64,000 nt of DNA from Parashewanella spongiae (GTDB lineage Bacteria; Pseudomonadota; Gammaproteobacteria; Enterobacterales; Shewanellaceae). The translations under genes and the position numbers were made by a program. The notes below the pieces were generated by a model that was not told the origin of the DNA, made no database searches, and worked only from the letters and a program-made list of their open reading frames with translations. Below are positions 17,639 to 26,017 of this stretch, in pieces. Positions within the stretch are counted from its first letter, which is position 1; each line of letters begins with the position of its first letter. The stretch is taken from NCBI RefSeq assembly GCF_004358345.1, contig NZ_CP037952.1:992001-1056000 (forward strand), read 5' to 3'.

Positions 17639-18763
17639 TTATTTAACTCTATGATAAGGATGTATATTCACACCTTGTACGACTCGATTTACTTGCCCTG
17701 TTTCGCATGGAGTATCAGGAGATGATCCCAGTTTTATTGACTTTTCCATGGCTAAAAATTGTGCATAGACTAAATAAACCAAAGCAAGCCAAGTACCTTC
17801 TAGATGTTGGCCATCAAGATCGTTGTGATCAAAAAAGACAATATTTTGCGCTACACCGTCATGCTTGAGTTCTTGGTATAAATCAAGATCGTATTGACGA
17901 GTATAGGCATTGTTTTCGCAAAAAATAATCACTTGAGTTTGGTCGTCAATGGCAAACTTTGGACCATGACGTAAACCTAAGCTTGATTGAAAGTAACTGT
18001 CGATTTTCCCTGCCGTCAGCTCTAAATACTTTAAAGAGGCTTCTTGAGCTAAACCCAGTAAACAACCTGATCCAATAAAGATGATGCGTTGATTATCATT
18101 ACTTATTGTTGATGTTAATTTGCTATTAAGGTGTTTGAATGCAAAATCACTGGCTTTTAAGAGTTGGTTTAGCTTGGCTCTATTATGATCAAAAATACTT
18201 AATGCAGCCATAACCATAGTGCTGGCGCTGCTGGTCATTGCAAAGCTGACATCGTGGGTTTGCTCTGGTAGCACAACGCTGTATGCGTTGGTTGTGTCAA
18301 TAGCATATTGTGCAAGCTCACCGTCTTGATTACAGGTTATAACAAGGTGGTATACGTCATTAACACACTGATTAATCATATTAATGGCTGCAACACTTTC
18401 AGGACTGTTGCCTGAACGACCAAATGAAACCAACAAAACCGGTGTAGTTGGTGGTAAGTATTGTTGAGGTGCAGCAACAAGGTCAGTCGTGCTGATAGAC
18501 TCAAATAAGTGACCATTTTCTTGAGTAAGATATGGTGCGAGCATGTCGCCAATGTAAGCAGAGGTACCAGCTCCAGTAAAAATGATCCTAATACCATCTT
18601 TCTCTAGAGTAGGAGCCAGCCATTGTTGAATTTGTTTCTGCTCAGAGCTGATTTTTTCGAAAATTTCAAGCCAGCAGTTAGGTTGTTGATTAATCTCTTT
18701 TGCAGTCCAATAAGCCCCTTTTTGTTTGAGAAATTCTGCTTGATGATTTAAATAGGTTTCCAT
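17639..18763 (-). CDS. agaS: Galactosamine-6-phosphate deaminase/isomerase AgaS
   Basis: A 374-residue protein with two SIS domains: GAGTSAYIGDML and SFGRSGNSPESVAA in the first, FIGSGCLLGLAQEASLKYLEL and SSLGLRHGPKFAI in the second. AgaS converts galactosamine-6-phosphate to tagatose-6-phosphate with release of ammonia. It lies 3 bases downstream of agaZ and 9 bases upstream of the kinase gene, clearly one operon. A glutamine amidotransferase domain is absent, which rules out GlmS. Confidence 0.9.
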   Translation of the reverse strand: METYLNHQAEFLKQKGAYWTAKEINQQPNCWLEIFEKISSEQKQIQQWLAPTLEKDGIRIIFTGAGTSAYIGDMLAPYLTQENGHLFESISTTDLVAAPQQYLPPTTPVLLVSFGRSGNSPESVAAINMINQCVNDVYHLVITCNQDGELAQYAIDTTNAYSVVLPEQTHDVSFAMTSSASTMVMAALSIFDHNRAKLNQLLKASDFAFKHLNSKLTSTISNDNQRIIFIGSGCLLGLAQEASLKYLELTAGKIDSYFQSSLGLRHGPKFAIDDQTQVIIFCENNAYTRQYDLDLYQELKHDGVAQNIVFFDHNDLDGQHLEGTWLALVYLVYAQFLAMEKSIKLGSSPDTPCETGQVNRVVQGVNIHPYHRVK

Positions 18764-18766
18764 AAT

Positions 18767-20083
18767 TTATTCCCCATTTAGCAAGTGTAATGCACAGGCT
18801 TTCGAATAACTGGCTAATACTTGTTGAATATTGTACTCAACCCAATCTATTGGTTCTAATGATAATGTTCCAGATTTAATCGCCAAATATTGCTTAGGCA
18901 AATATTGGCTAATGAGCGGGTTAGGTATATTCGTTTTTTGTAAGTTAGAAAATAGAGTTGCTACTGCGTTTTTTACTTGTGGGTGATTCCAATAATAGCG
19001 TATTCGGTCGCTATAGCTGAACAATAGCGTTAATGATCCCGCTTGTTCACCATAAAATTTCTGCCAATGTGCAGGATTTTCCTGCATGACAGATCCGCAA
19101 ACATTCATAAGATTTGATTGCAGTTTTGATGGAATTATTTGGCGTTCAATTTCAACCAGTGCAAATAAAGCTTCACGATAAGCAAATGTGAGCTGAGGCC
19201 CGACCTTTAAAATGGCAAAGTGATCTTTCACTAGCAAATTATAAGCAGCTTGGCTTTGATAATCGGTGGAATGTGCTTCAAACACCATATTATTGTAATT
19301 TTTAATTGTTGTAGCCAAAGTACGAGCTTCTTTAGGTTGATACTCAACAACATTGAAATTATCAAACTCAACGCCGGGTTGTACTACAAGTGCAATCACC
19401 CGTTGCCAAGCCGAATTCAGTTGGTGTTCAAAAAAGATCTTTTTGTGTATGTCGATAGTTTCAATGGCATCTTTTGTCGGGGTCACTGTAAGAGTATCTA
19501 TTTGTTCAGAGGCTCCCCCCGGTGGTGGTACTTCAGTACCAATAACATAAACAATTTCAGAGTGCCCAAACGTATCCATTGCCGTTTGTTCTGCAACCTG
19601 ACACAATTTAGCAGCACGAGAAGCCACGTCTTCATCAGTCAAGGGTGTTAAGTCATCAGCGCACTGCATGCTTGTATCCAAGTGGATTTTAGTAAAGCCT
19701 GCGGCAACAAACGCTGCAATCAACTCTTGTGATTTCTGCATGGCCACAGTAGCCACTTCCGACGTCCAACAAGTTGGACCAAGGTGATCGCCACCAAAAA
19801 TAATCCGCTCTTTGGCAAAGCCTACTTTTTCTGCAATATTAGAAACAAACTGAATAAAATCTTTTGGGGTCATATCGGTATACCCCCCAAATTGATTCAC
19901 TTGGTTAGCTGTAGCTTCAATGAGTAAAGGTGTGTTTTCTTTATGTGCATGTTTCAGTGAAGCTTCAATTACTGCAGGGTGAGCGCTACAAACTGAATAA
20001 ATGCCAACGGCTTTACCTGTACAATGTTGTTGAATAATGTCTTTTATCAAAAGTTCCGCCTGTAAGTTCTGTTTTATTTTCAA
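18767..20083 (-). CDS. agaZ: AgaZ/GatZ-family protein (tagatose-phosphate metabolism)
   Basis: A 438-residue member of the GatZ/KbaZ family, first gene of the GalNAc operon. Landmarks are GIYSVCSAHPAVIEAS, LIEATANQVNQFGGYTDM, GGDHLGPTCW, KIHLDTSMQCADD and the glycine-rich VIGTEVPPPGGA. In enterobacteria the homologue is called the non-catalytic subunit of tagatose-bisphosphate aldolase. In Shewanella, AgaZ has been proposed to be the tagatose-6-phosphate kinase. The class II aldolase partner (agaY/kbaY) is not in this window. Confidence 0.85.
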   Translation of the reverse strand: MKIKQNLQAELLIKDIIQQHCTGKAVGIYSVCSAHPAVIEASLKHAHKENTPLLIEATANQVNQFGGYTDMTPKDFIQFVSNIAEKVGFAKERIIFGGDHLGPTCWTSEVATVAMQKSQELIAAFVAAGFTKIHLDTSMQCADDLTPLTDEDVASRAAKLCQVAEQTAMDTFGHSEIVYVIGTEVPPPGGASEQIDTLTVTPTKDAIETIDIHKKIFFEHQLNSAWQRVIALVVQPGVEFDNFNVVEYQPKEARTLATTIKNYNNMVFEAHSTDYQSQAAYNLLVKDHFAILKVGPQLTFAYREALFALVEIERQIIPSKLQSNLMNVCGSVMQENPAHWQKFYGEQAGSLTLLFSYSDRIRYYWNHPQVKNAVATLFSNLQKTNIPNPLISQYLPKQYLAIKSGTLSLEPIDWVEYNIQQVLASYSKACALHLLNGE

Positions 20084-20214
20084 ACTGAAAAATCACGCTA
20101 AATTTTTGTATCTTCATTAACGAGTATAAATTGCGATTATTTCTTTAAACCTGAATAAATAGGTTGAACGTGTAATTTAATTTAATTTAATCTATTGAAG
20201 TTAAATACAAAATT

Positions 20215-20410
20215 AAACAACCCTGATTCACCGATCTGGTGAGTGCTGAACATTCATATACTTGCCAAAATCACCGCTAGTTGCGTTATAAATTTTGCAA
20301 GTAGAAACAAAGTAACGGCAGTTTTGTATGTCGGTAACCACTACTTGCTGCTATTCATGCCTTGCTTTCAGTAATTTTTTCTGCGTATATGAACATTCCC
20401 TATCGATTTA
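20215..20410 (-). mobile_element. MITE-like element, variant with nested hairpin motif
   Basis: An imperfect inverted-repeat element, the reverse of the one at about 38137-38330. It includes GTTGCGTTATAAATTTTGCAAG and the hairpin motif at 20315-20336 (inverse orientation). Its outline follows MITE family A, but the hairpin motif is inserted between the two GCAAGTAG-like arms. The ends are approximate. Confidence 0.65.
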
Positions 20411-20438
20411 GCTAGGTTAAATTGAAAGTGTGCACTCA

Positions 20439-20662
20439 ACCTAAAAACATCAGTTGAACGCTGAGTATACGAGTAACTGTTTGAGCAATACGATGAATGT
20501 TTTCAATCCAATAAGTGAAATGCTCTACGCTCACAAGCTTGCTAAAATGACTGCTATCTGCGTTGTAACTTTTGCAAGTAGAATAACTACTTGCTGCAAG
20601 CTACGCCTTACTATCAGCCATTTTTTCTACGCTTGAGAACGCAGTCAACTGATGTTTCTAGG
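20439..20662 (+). mobile_element. MITE family A, copy 2
   Basis: A 224-bp near-copy of 11156-11390, starting ACCTAAAAACATCAGTTGAA and ending GATGTTTCTAGG. It lies immediately beyond the variant element at 20215-20410, so the 640-bp gap between the GalNAc and fucose operons is almost entirely mobile repeat. The short open frame inside is an artefact of the repeat. Confidence 0.85.
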
Positions 20663-20723
20663 TTCAATAGAACTGATGAAATAATACGTGCGAATTTAAG
20701 CCTATATTATTGATAATGAGACA

Positions 20724-21572
20724 TCATTTAGGCGACACTACGGTTTGTTTTTGTGTGCCTAAACTTTCGATACCAAGCTCAATGACATCTCCTTGCTCTA
20801 GATAGATAGGCGGCTGTTGACCTAAACCAACACCGGGAGGTGTTCCCGTTGAAATGACATCACCGGGCTCTAAAGTTGTAAATTGACTGAGGTAACTTAC
20901 AATGGTTGCGGGCTGAAAAATCATAGTATTGGTGCTGCCGTTCTGATAGCGTTTTCCATTAACTTCAAGCCACATTTTTAATTTAGTTGGATCTGATACT
21001 TCGTCTTTTGTGACTAAGTAAGGCCCAAGCGGACCAAAACTGTCACAGCCTTTACCTTTATCCCACTGAGAGCCTCTTTCAAGTTGAAAGTTACGCTCGG
21101 AGACATCGTTGCAAACACAGTAGCCAGCAATATAACTTTCAGCTTCATCAGTACTAACATAGGAGGCTTTTCTACCTATGACGATTGCTAACTCGACTTC
21201 CCAATCCAGTTTATGGCTATTTCGAGGCATAATAATGTTGTCATTGGGGCCTGAAATTGACGACGTAAATTTGGAAAAAACTTCAGGCTCTTGCGGTATT
21301 GGCATGCCTGACTCAGCAGCATGATCAGCATAATTCAATCCAATGCAGATAAATTTACCAACATCAGCAATACAGGCGCCAATTCTGTCAGGGGATTGGA
21401 TTAAAGCTAGCGTTGTAAGATCTAAGCTTCGCAACTTAAGCATGGTTTTTTTGTCCGCTAATACGGTACCATTAACATCGCTAATGATGGCAGATAAACA
21501 ACGTAAATCACCGTTGTCATCTATGATAGCGGGTTTTTCTTGCCCTTTTATTCCGTAACGTAATAGTTTCAT
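20724..21572 (-). CDS. FAH-family hydrolase, probable 2,4-diketo-3-deoxy-L-fuconate hydrolase
   Basis: A 282-residue fumarylacetoacetase-fold enzyme. Landmarks are FICIGLNYADHAAESG, the metal ligands around EPEVFSKFTSS and DWEVELAIVIG, and GDVISTGTPPGVG. In the non-phosphorylating fucose pathway such a protein splits 2,4-diketo-3-deoxyfuconate into pyruvate and L-lactate. It ends the operon whose other genes supply the preceding steps. Family alone would permit other acylpyruvate hydrolase activities. Confidence 0.83.
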   Translation of the reverse strand: MKLLRYGIKGQEKPAIIDDNGDLRCLSAIISDVNGTVLADKKTMLKLRSLDLTTLALIQSPDRIGACIADVGKFICIGLNYADHAAESGMPIPQEPEVFSKFTSSISGPNDNIIMPRNSHKLDWEVELAIVIGRKASYVSTDEAESYIAGYCVCNDVSERNFQLERGSQWDKGKGCDSFGPLGPYLVTKDEVSDPTKLKMWLEVNGKRYQNGSTNTMIFQPATIVSYLSQFTTLEPGDVISTGTPPGVGLGQQPPIYLEQGDVIELGIESLGTQKQTVVSPK

Positions 21573-21598
21573 TTGTTCCCTATTTGCTATCTTTGTGG

Positions 21599-22372
21599 TT
21601 AACTGTTTAGCGTGGTAAAGCCACCATCTATTGGAAAGTTACTTCCTGTAATAAAAGCGGCTTCATCCGAGCATAAATAAGCAATTAAAGAGGACACTTC
21701 TTCAACTTTCGCCATTCTTCCGATAGGCTGACTTTTAGATAATGTCTCGAACATTTGTTGTTGATTATCGGGATAGTTTTTCTCTAAAAAGTTGTCAACA
21801 AATGGAGTGTGAACACGACCGGGAGAAATACAATTACAGCGAATTCCTTGGTTAATATAATCCTTAGCAATTGAATAGGTCATGGTCAACACTGCGCCCT
21901 TAGTCATTGAATATGCGAATCTGTCTGCAACAGCAACGCATGATGCAACTGAAGCAAGATTTAAAATGACACCTTTGCTGCGCTGAACCATTGAAGGTAT
22001 CACTGAGGATATGGTGTTATAGATCCCTTTAATGTTGACTTGATACAAGCGGTCAAGATCTTCCTCTGAGGTTTGTTCAATGGTACCGACATGGGCTATA
22101 CCGGCATTGTTGATTAGAACGTCTATATAAAATTGTTTTTTAATGTTTTCAAAAACTTCTCTAACGGTTTTTGTTAAAGAAAGGTCGCAGGGAAAGCTAT
22201 GGGCTTCACCACCTTGTTGCTTGATCTGCTGGCAAAGAGTCGCAAGTTGTGGCTCATTTAAATCAACGGCAATCACCTGAGCACCCTCTGAGGCTAAACG
22301 TAAACAGGTATCACGACCGATACCGCTGGCTGCTCCTGTCACTAATACTGTTTTATTCACAAATCGTTTCAT
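21599..22372 (-). CDS. SDR-family dehydrogenase, probable 2-keto-3-deoxy-L-fuconate 4-dehydrogenase
   Basis: A classical short-chain dehydrogenase of 257 residues with TGAASGIG (about 12-19) for NAD binding, NNAG, and the active site YSMTKGA. Start 22372 is preferred because GGAAT lies just upstream and the protein then begins MKRFVNKTVLVTG. An earlier in-frame ATG at 22429 would overlap the dehydratase gene. Its place between the dehydratase and FAH hydrolase genes supports oxidation of 2-keto-3-deoxyfuconate at C4. Confidence 0.83.
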   Translation of the reverse strand: MKRFVNKTVLVTGAASGIGRDTCLRLASEGAQVIAVDLNEPQLATLCQQIKQQGGEAHSFPCDLSLTKTVREVFENIKKQFYIDVLINNAGIAHVGTIEQTSEEDLDRLYQVNIKGIYNTISSVIPSMVQRSKGVILNLASVASCVAVADRFAYSMTKGAVLTMTYSIAKDYINQGIRCNCISPGRVHTPFVDNFLEKNYPDNQQQMFETLSKSQPIGRMAKVEEVSSLIAYLCSDEAAFITGSNFPIDGGFTTLNS

Positions 22373-22407
22373 GTTAATTCCGATGTTTGAGAAAGGCTTG
22401 AATGGGG

Positions 22408-23616
22408 TTAATGAGCAAAACTCAAACAAGCAGGCCCTATAGGTTCAAACTTTTTATAGGTAAGGATGAATTCTTGGTGACCAAGCTCTTCAGATTTAGA
22501 ACGTTCGCCTTGGGCTACGGCAATCACTAGATCAAAGGTTTCATCTCCCACTTGTTTTGGGGTGGCATCACCGCGTAAAATTTTCCCTGCATTAATGTCC
22601 ATATCGTCTGCAAGCTTTTCAAATGTATCCGGATTAGCACAAATTTTGATAACGGGAGAAACGGCACTCCCTACCACTGAACCACGACCTGTGGTAAACA
22701 GAGTAAGGTGACAACCGCATGCGATCATTTCAACAATTTCAGCGTTGTCAGAAATGTTTGGAAAACCAAACATGGGCTCACCATCTGGCACCACATCTAA
22801 CAAATAAAGCCCACCTTTAGGTGGGATATCACCGGGTTTTATTAAGCCGTTAATGGCAGAATCACCTGATTTGCAGTATGCACCCATCGATTTTTCTTCT
22901 TGGGTGGTTAAGCCACCTTCAGCATTGCCGGGAGCAAAACTGCCATAGCCCATTTTTTCATAATAATTGGCGGCTTTTTGTAGGCAGAGATCTATTTCAT
23001 GGGCAAGTTCGGCAGTCGCAGCCCGTTCAATCATGACTTGCTCACAACCAATAAGTTCGCCAGTTTCTTCGAAAATACAACAGGCGTTATGTTGGATAAG
23101 CTTGTCAAAACAGTGACCGACGGCAGGGTTCGCTGTAATACCACTGGTGCCGTCAGAGCCGCCACAAATAGTACCAATGACAAGCTCATTAATTTTCATA
23201 TCGCATCTAGGTGTTTGAGCTATCTGGCTTTTCAGCTTGTTCACCATAGACAGTCCTTTTTCAATGGTTGAAGTTGTGCCACCTTCCTGTTGAATCACTA
23301 AGGTTTCAATTGGGCGACCACTGTTTTTTATGGTTTTCTGTAAATGTTCACGATTAAAGCCTTCGCAGCCAAGTGATATCATCAATGCTGCACCTACATT
23401 GGGGTGAGTACACACACCTTGCATAATTTTGAGCGCATAATCATTCGGGTAACAGCCAGGAAAACCAATTAAATGCACATCAGTATCATTAGATAAATCG
23501 ACGATTCTACGAGCAACATGATGTGCACATTCAACTAAATAACCAACAACGACAACATTTCTGATGCCTTTCCTCCCATCACTGCGCTGCCATGCTTTTA
23601 TGTTAATGTCATTCAT
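22408..23616 (-). CDS. UxaA-family dehydratase large subunit, probable L-fuconate dehydratase
   Basis: About 402 residues matching the C-terminal catalytic part of altronate/galactarate dehydratases (UxaA/GarD): RKGIRNVVVVGYLVECAHHVA, CYPNDYALKIMQGVCTHPNVG, GTICGGSDGTSGITANPAVG and the late cysteine-containing MIACGCHLTLFTTGRGS. The ATG at 23616 overlaps the small-subunit stop (ATGAATGA) and has AAGGG eight bases upstream. In this operon it takes the step done elsewhere by an enolase-family fuconate dehydratase. The substrate is inferred from neighbours. Confidence 0.82.
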   Translation of the reverse strand: MNDINIKAWQRSDGRKGIRNVVVVGYLVECAHHVARRIVDLSNDTDVHLIGFPGCYPNDYALKIMQGVCTHPNVGAALMISLGCEGFNREHLQKTIKNSGRPIETLVIQQEGGTTSTIEKGLSMVNKLKSQIAQTPRCDMKINELVIGTICGGSDGTSGITANPAVGHCFDKLIQHNACCIFEETGELIGCEQVMIERAATAELAHEIDLCLQKAANYYEKMGYGSFAPGNAEGGLTTQEEKSMGAYCKSGDSAINGLIKPGDIPPKGGLYLLDVVPDGEPMFGFPNISDNAEIVEMIACGCHLTLFTTGRGSVVGSAVSPVIKICANPDTFEKLADDMDINAGKILRGDATPKQVGDETFDLVIAVAQGERSKSEELGHQEFILTYKKFEPIGPACLSFAH

Positions 23617-23950
23617 TAGCCGCACCCTTACTGTTATTTGATTCAGAAGTTAGCCCAGCACGAGTATGGCTTGGTATGTAATCGCTTTTCATATTATGCA
23701 GATGAACATGTTCTCCACGATTGATGTGCTCAAGTGCTGAACCAATTGCCACTCCATACTTATAAATTTTCTGATTTTTTTTAATATCAACTCTGGCGAC
23801 TTTATGCCCAATTTCAATGTGTTGAGTTAAGGACACTTTTTCAGAATCAATTTGTACTTGTTGTTGGGGTCTGATATTTCGACAACAAATCAATATATTG
23901 TCGTTTTTATGGAGTAGCAGCAGTTGGTTTTTGGATTTATTCTCTGGCAT
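23609..23950 (-). CDS. SAF-domain small subunit of UxaA-type dehydratase
   Basis: A 113-residue protein corresponding to the N-terminal SAF domain of altronate dehydratase, with the family core KVARVDIKKNQKIYKYGVAIG and GEHVHLHNM. Its stop overlaps the start of the large-subunit gene, indicating translational coupling and a split heteromeric enzyme. The 25-residue tail (SHTRAGLTSESNNSKG) is low-complexity. Confidence 0.85.
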   Translation of the reverse strand: MPENKSKNQLLLLHKNDNILICCRNIRPQQQVQIDSEKVSLTQHIEIGHKVARVDIKKNQKIYKYGVAIGSALEHINRGEHVHLHNMKSDYIPSHTRAGLTSESNNSKGAANE

Positions 23951-23960
23951 GCTCTTTATC

Positions 23961-24794
23961 TCAAATTCGGTAAAAATGAGCAGCGCACTGCTGCATGATT
24001 TGGTTTCTGTCTTCAGGAGTCAATTTTTGTAAGCAGGCCAAAGTCATGGCTAACCACTCGTGATAATCAGAAACTAAGTTGAGTACTGGCCAATCACTTC
24101 CCCACATCAACCGACTAGCACTAAATTGTTTGAGTAAAAAATCGAAAACGGGTTGTAACTCTGCTGCCCGGATGCCGATTTTTGCTTCAGTCAATAACCC
24201 CGATATTTTGCAATACACATTTGGTTGAGCAGCTAATGCCGACATATCTCGCTGCCAATCAGTAAGGTTGGCTGATTTCAAATTAGGTTTAGCGGCGTGA
24301 TCGATAACAATATTTAATTTTGGGTGGCGTATTGCTAACTGCTGTAATGCTTTTAAATGCTTAGGTAAAACGAGAGCATCAAACGTTAAGTTATGCTCAC
24401 TAAGAAACTCAAACACAGGCGTTAATGTGCTATTCAACATCCAGTCTTGATCCTTAATATCTTGGATCATTGGGCGAATGCCTTTGAAGTATTGATTGTT
24501 TATTAACAGATTTAATTGGGCAATTGCTGAATCTGACTCCATATCAATCCAGCCTACAACGCCAGCAACAGCATCGTTTTCTTCAGCTAATTTGAGCAAA
24601 AAGATGGTCTCAGCATAGGTTGGTGCCGCCTGAACTAAAATGGTTTTCGCAACAGGACTTACTTTGATCAGCGACTCAAGCTCTTTAGGAAGGAAGTCTC
24701 TATATAGTTCTGGTAACTCTGGTGTGAGCCAAGCGTAGTCACCTCGAGAGAGTTGCCAAAAGTGCTGGTGGCTATCAACGTAAGTTGTGATCAT
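23961..24794 (-). CDS. Amidohydrolase 2 family lactonase, probable L-fuconolactonase
   Basis: A 277-residue TIM-barrel metal-dependent hydrolase with the N-terminal YVDSHQHFWQL metal motif, VGWIDMES, PKLNIVIDHAAKP and the C-terminal RLMWGSDWPVLNLVSDYHEW. This pattern is typical of L-fucono-1,5-lactonase and L-rhamnono-lactonase-type enzymes. It opens the lactone made by the aldose dehydrogenase encoded one base upstream. Confidence 0.87.
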   Translation of the reverse strand: MITTYVDSHQHFWQLSRGDYAWLTPELPELYRDFLPKELESLIKVSPVAKTILVQAAPTYAETIFLLKLAEENDAVAGVVGWIDMESDSAIAQLNLLINNQYFKGIRPMIQDIKDQDWMLNSTLTPVFEFLSEHNLTFDALVLPKHLKALQQLAIRHPKLNIVIDHAAKPNLKSANLTDWQRDMSALAAQPNVYCKISGLLTEAKIGIRAAELQPVFDFLLKQFSASRLMWGSDWPVLNLVSDYHEWLAMTLACLQKLTPEDRNQIMQQCAAHFYRI

Positions 24795-24795
24795 G

Positions 24796-25824
24796 TTATA
24801 GATCTCCGAACAAAGGTGATGTTTCAGTTACTAGGCCTTGCTCACGGATTGTTTGCCAGAATTGAGATGGAATGTTGTAGTTAAATAGATCAATACTTTG
24901 CTGAATACGTTTTAGCTCTCCAAGTCCTGGAATAACGCTGACTACAGCAGGGTGTGCTATGGGAAATTGTAACGCAGCAGCGGCAAGAGGGACTTGATAT
25001 TCATCGCATATGGCTTCGAGCTGTTTAACTTTATCAATGACGGCTTTACTAGCTGGTGCATAGTCATAATAAAGAGGGGAGTTTGTACGGGTACCTGTAG
25101 CCAAAATTCCTGAATTATAAGGACCGCCGAGAATGATTGAGCAGTTACGCTCGAGACATTTAGGTAAAAAGTGTTGATTGGCCTCTTGCTCTAATAGGGT
25201 GTAACGCCCAGCGAGTAAAAAACAATCCCAATCGCCAAAATCAAGGGCTTCTTCACAAACTTGATATTCATTCACACCCAAACCGAAGGCTTTAATAACA
25301 CCTTGTTTCCGTAGACTATCTAATGCTTTATACCCACCCGTCATGGCTTGAAAAAATAATCCTTCATTTTTGTCACCATGAGTTAAGCGCCCAATATCAT
25401 GCATATAGAGAATATCGATTTTATCGAGCCCAAGACGCTGCAAACTGTCTTCAAATGATCGCATCACACCGTCGTAACTGTAGTCATACTCAATATCAAA
25501 TGGCATTGGTGAAAAAAAGCCATGACGATGAGTACGAGAACCAGCCGGTTTCAATAAACGTCCCACTTTAGTAGAAAGCACATATTCTTCAGCTGAGTGT
25601 TGCCGCAAAAAGTCGCCTATTCTTCGCTCACTGAGCCCTTGCCCATAGTGAGGTGCAGTATCAAAATGTCTAAAGTTACTGTTCCAAGCCGTTTCTAATA
25701 ATGCTCTCGCATCTTGATCTGCAATGGGACGATACAAATTTCCTAATGGTGCCCCTCCAAACCCTAGTGTTGGCAATTTAAGTTGTTTTTTTGCAACTAC
25801 GGGGTTTTCACACATGATATTCAT
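24796..25824 (-). CDS. Aldo/keto reductase, probable L-fucose (D-threo-aldose) 1-dehydrogenase
   Basis: A 342-residue aldo/keto reductase with GFGGAPLGNLY, FDTAPHYGQGLSERRIG (catalytic Asp-Tyr), KVGRLLKP, and ILYMHDIG, in which the aspartate follows the catalytic histidine. This subgroup includes D-threo-aldose 1-dehydrogenases, which oxidise L-fucose to its lactone. The start at 25824 has a strong GGAGGAAG site; upstream in-frame codons are spurious. It is the head of the five-enzyme oxidative cassette. Confidence 0.85.
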   Translation of the reverse strand: MNIMCENPVVAKKQLKLPTLGFGGAPLGNLYRPIADQDARALLETAWNSNFRHFDTAPHYGQGLSERRIGDFLRQHSAEEYVLSTKVGRLLKPAGSRTHRHGFFSPMPFDIEYDYSYDGVMRSFEDSLQRLGLDKIDILYMHDIGRLTHGDKNEGLFFQAMTGGYKALDSLRKQGVIKAFGLGVNEYQVCEEALDFGDWDCFLLAGRYTLLEQEANQHFLPKCLERNCSIILGGPYNSGILATGTRTNSPLYYDYAPASKAVIDKVKQLEAICDEYQVPLAAAALQFPIAHPAVVSVIPGLGELKRIQQSIDLFNYNIPSQFWQTIREQGLVTETSPLFGDL

Positions 25825-26017
25825 ACACTTCCTCCTTGGAATTGGGCAAGTAGATAAAAACAGGCCCATTGAATACCACCGCAATGAATTTGCTCGAACA
25901 TTGGGTTACGAGACCAATATCTCAGTGTTGTATTTGTGTTTACCATCGACATTATTTAAGTGGTTTTTAATCATCAGAACTAAAAATGATTTAACCAAGC
26001 TCCTATTTTAATTCTTA

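Noticed and set aside
20454-20636. 60-codon open frame
   Set aside because: It lies wholly inside a MITE family A copy and reflects repeat sequence, not a gene.
23609-23950. Antifreeze or flagellar SAF-domain protein
   Set aside because: Gene overlap with a UxaA-type catalytic subunit makes the dehydratase small subunit the far better reading.
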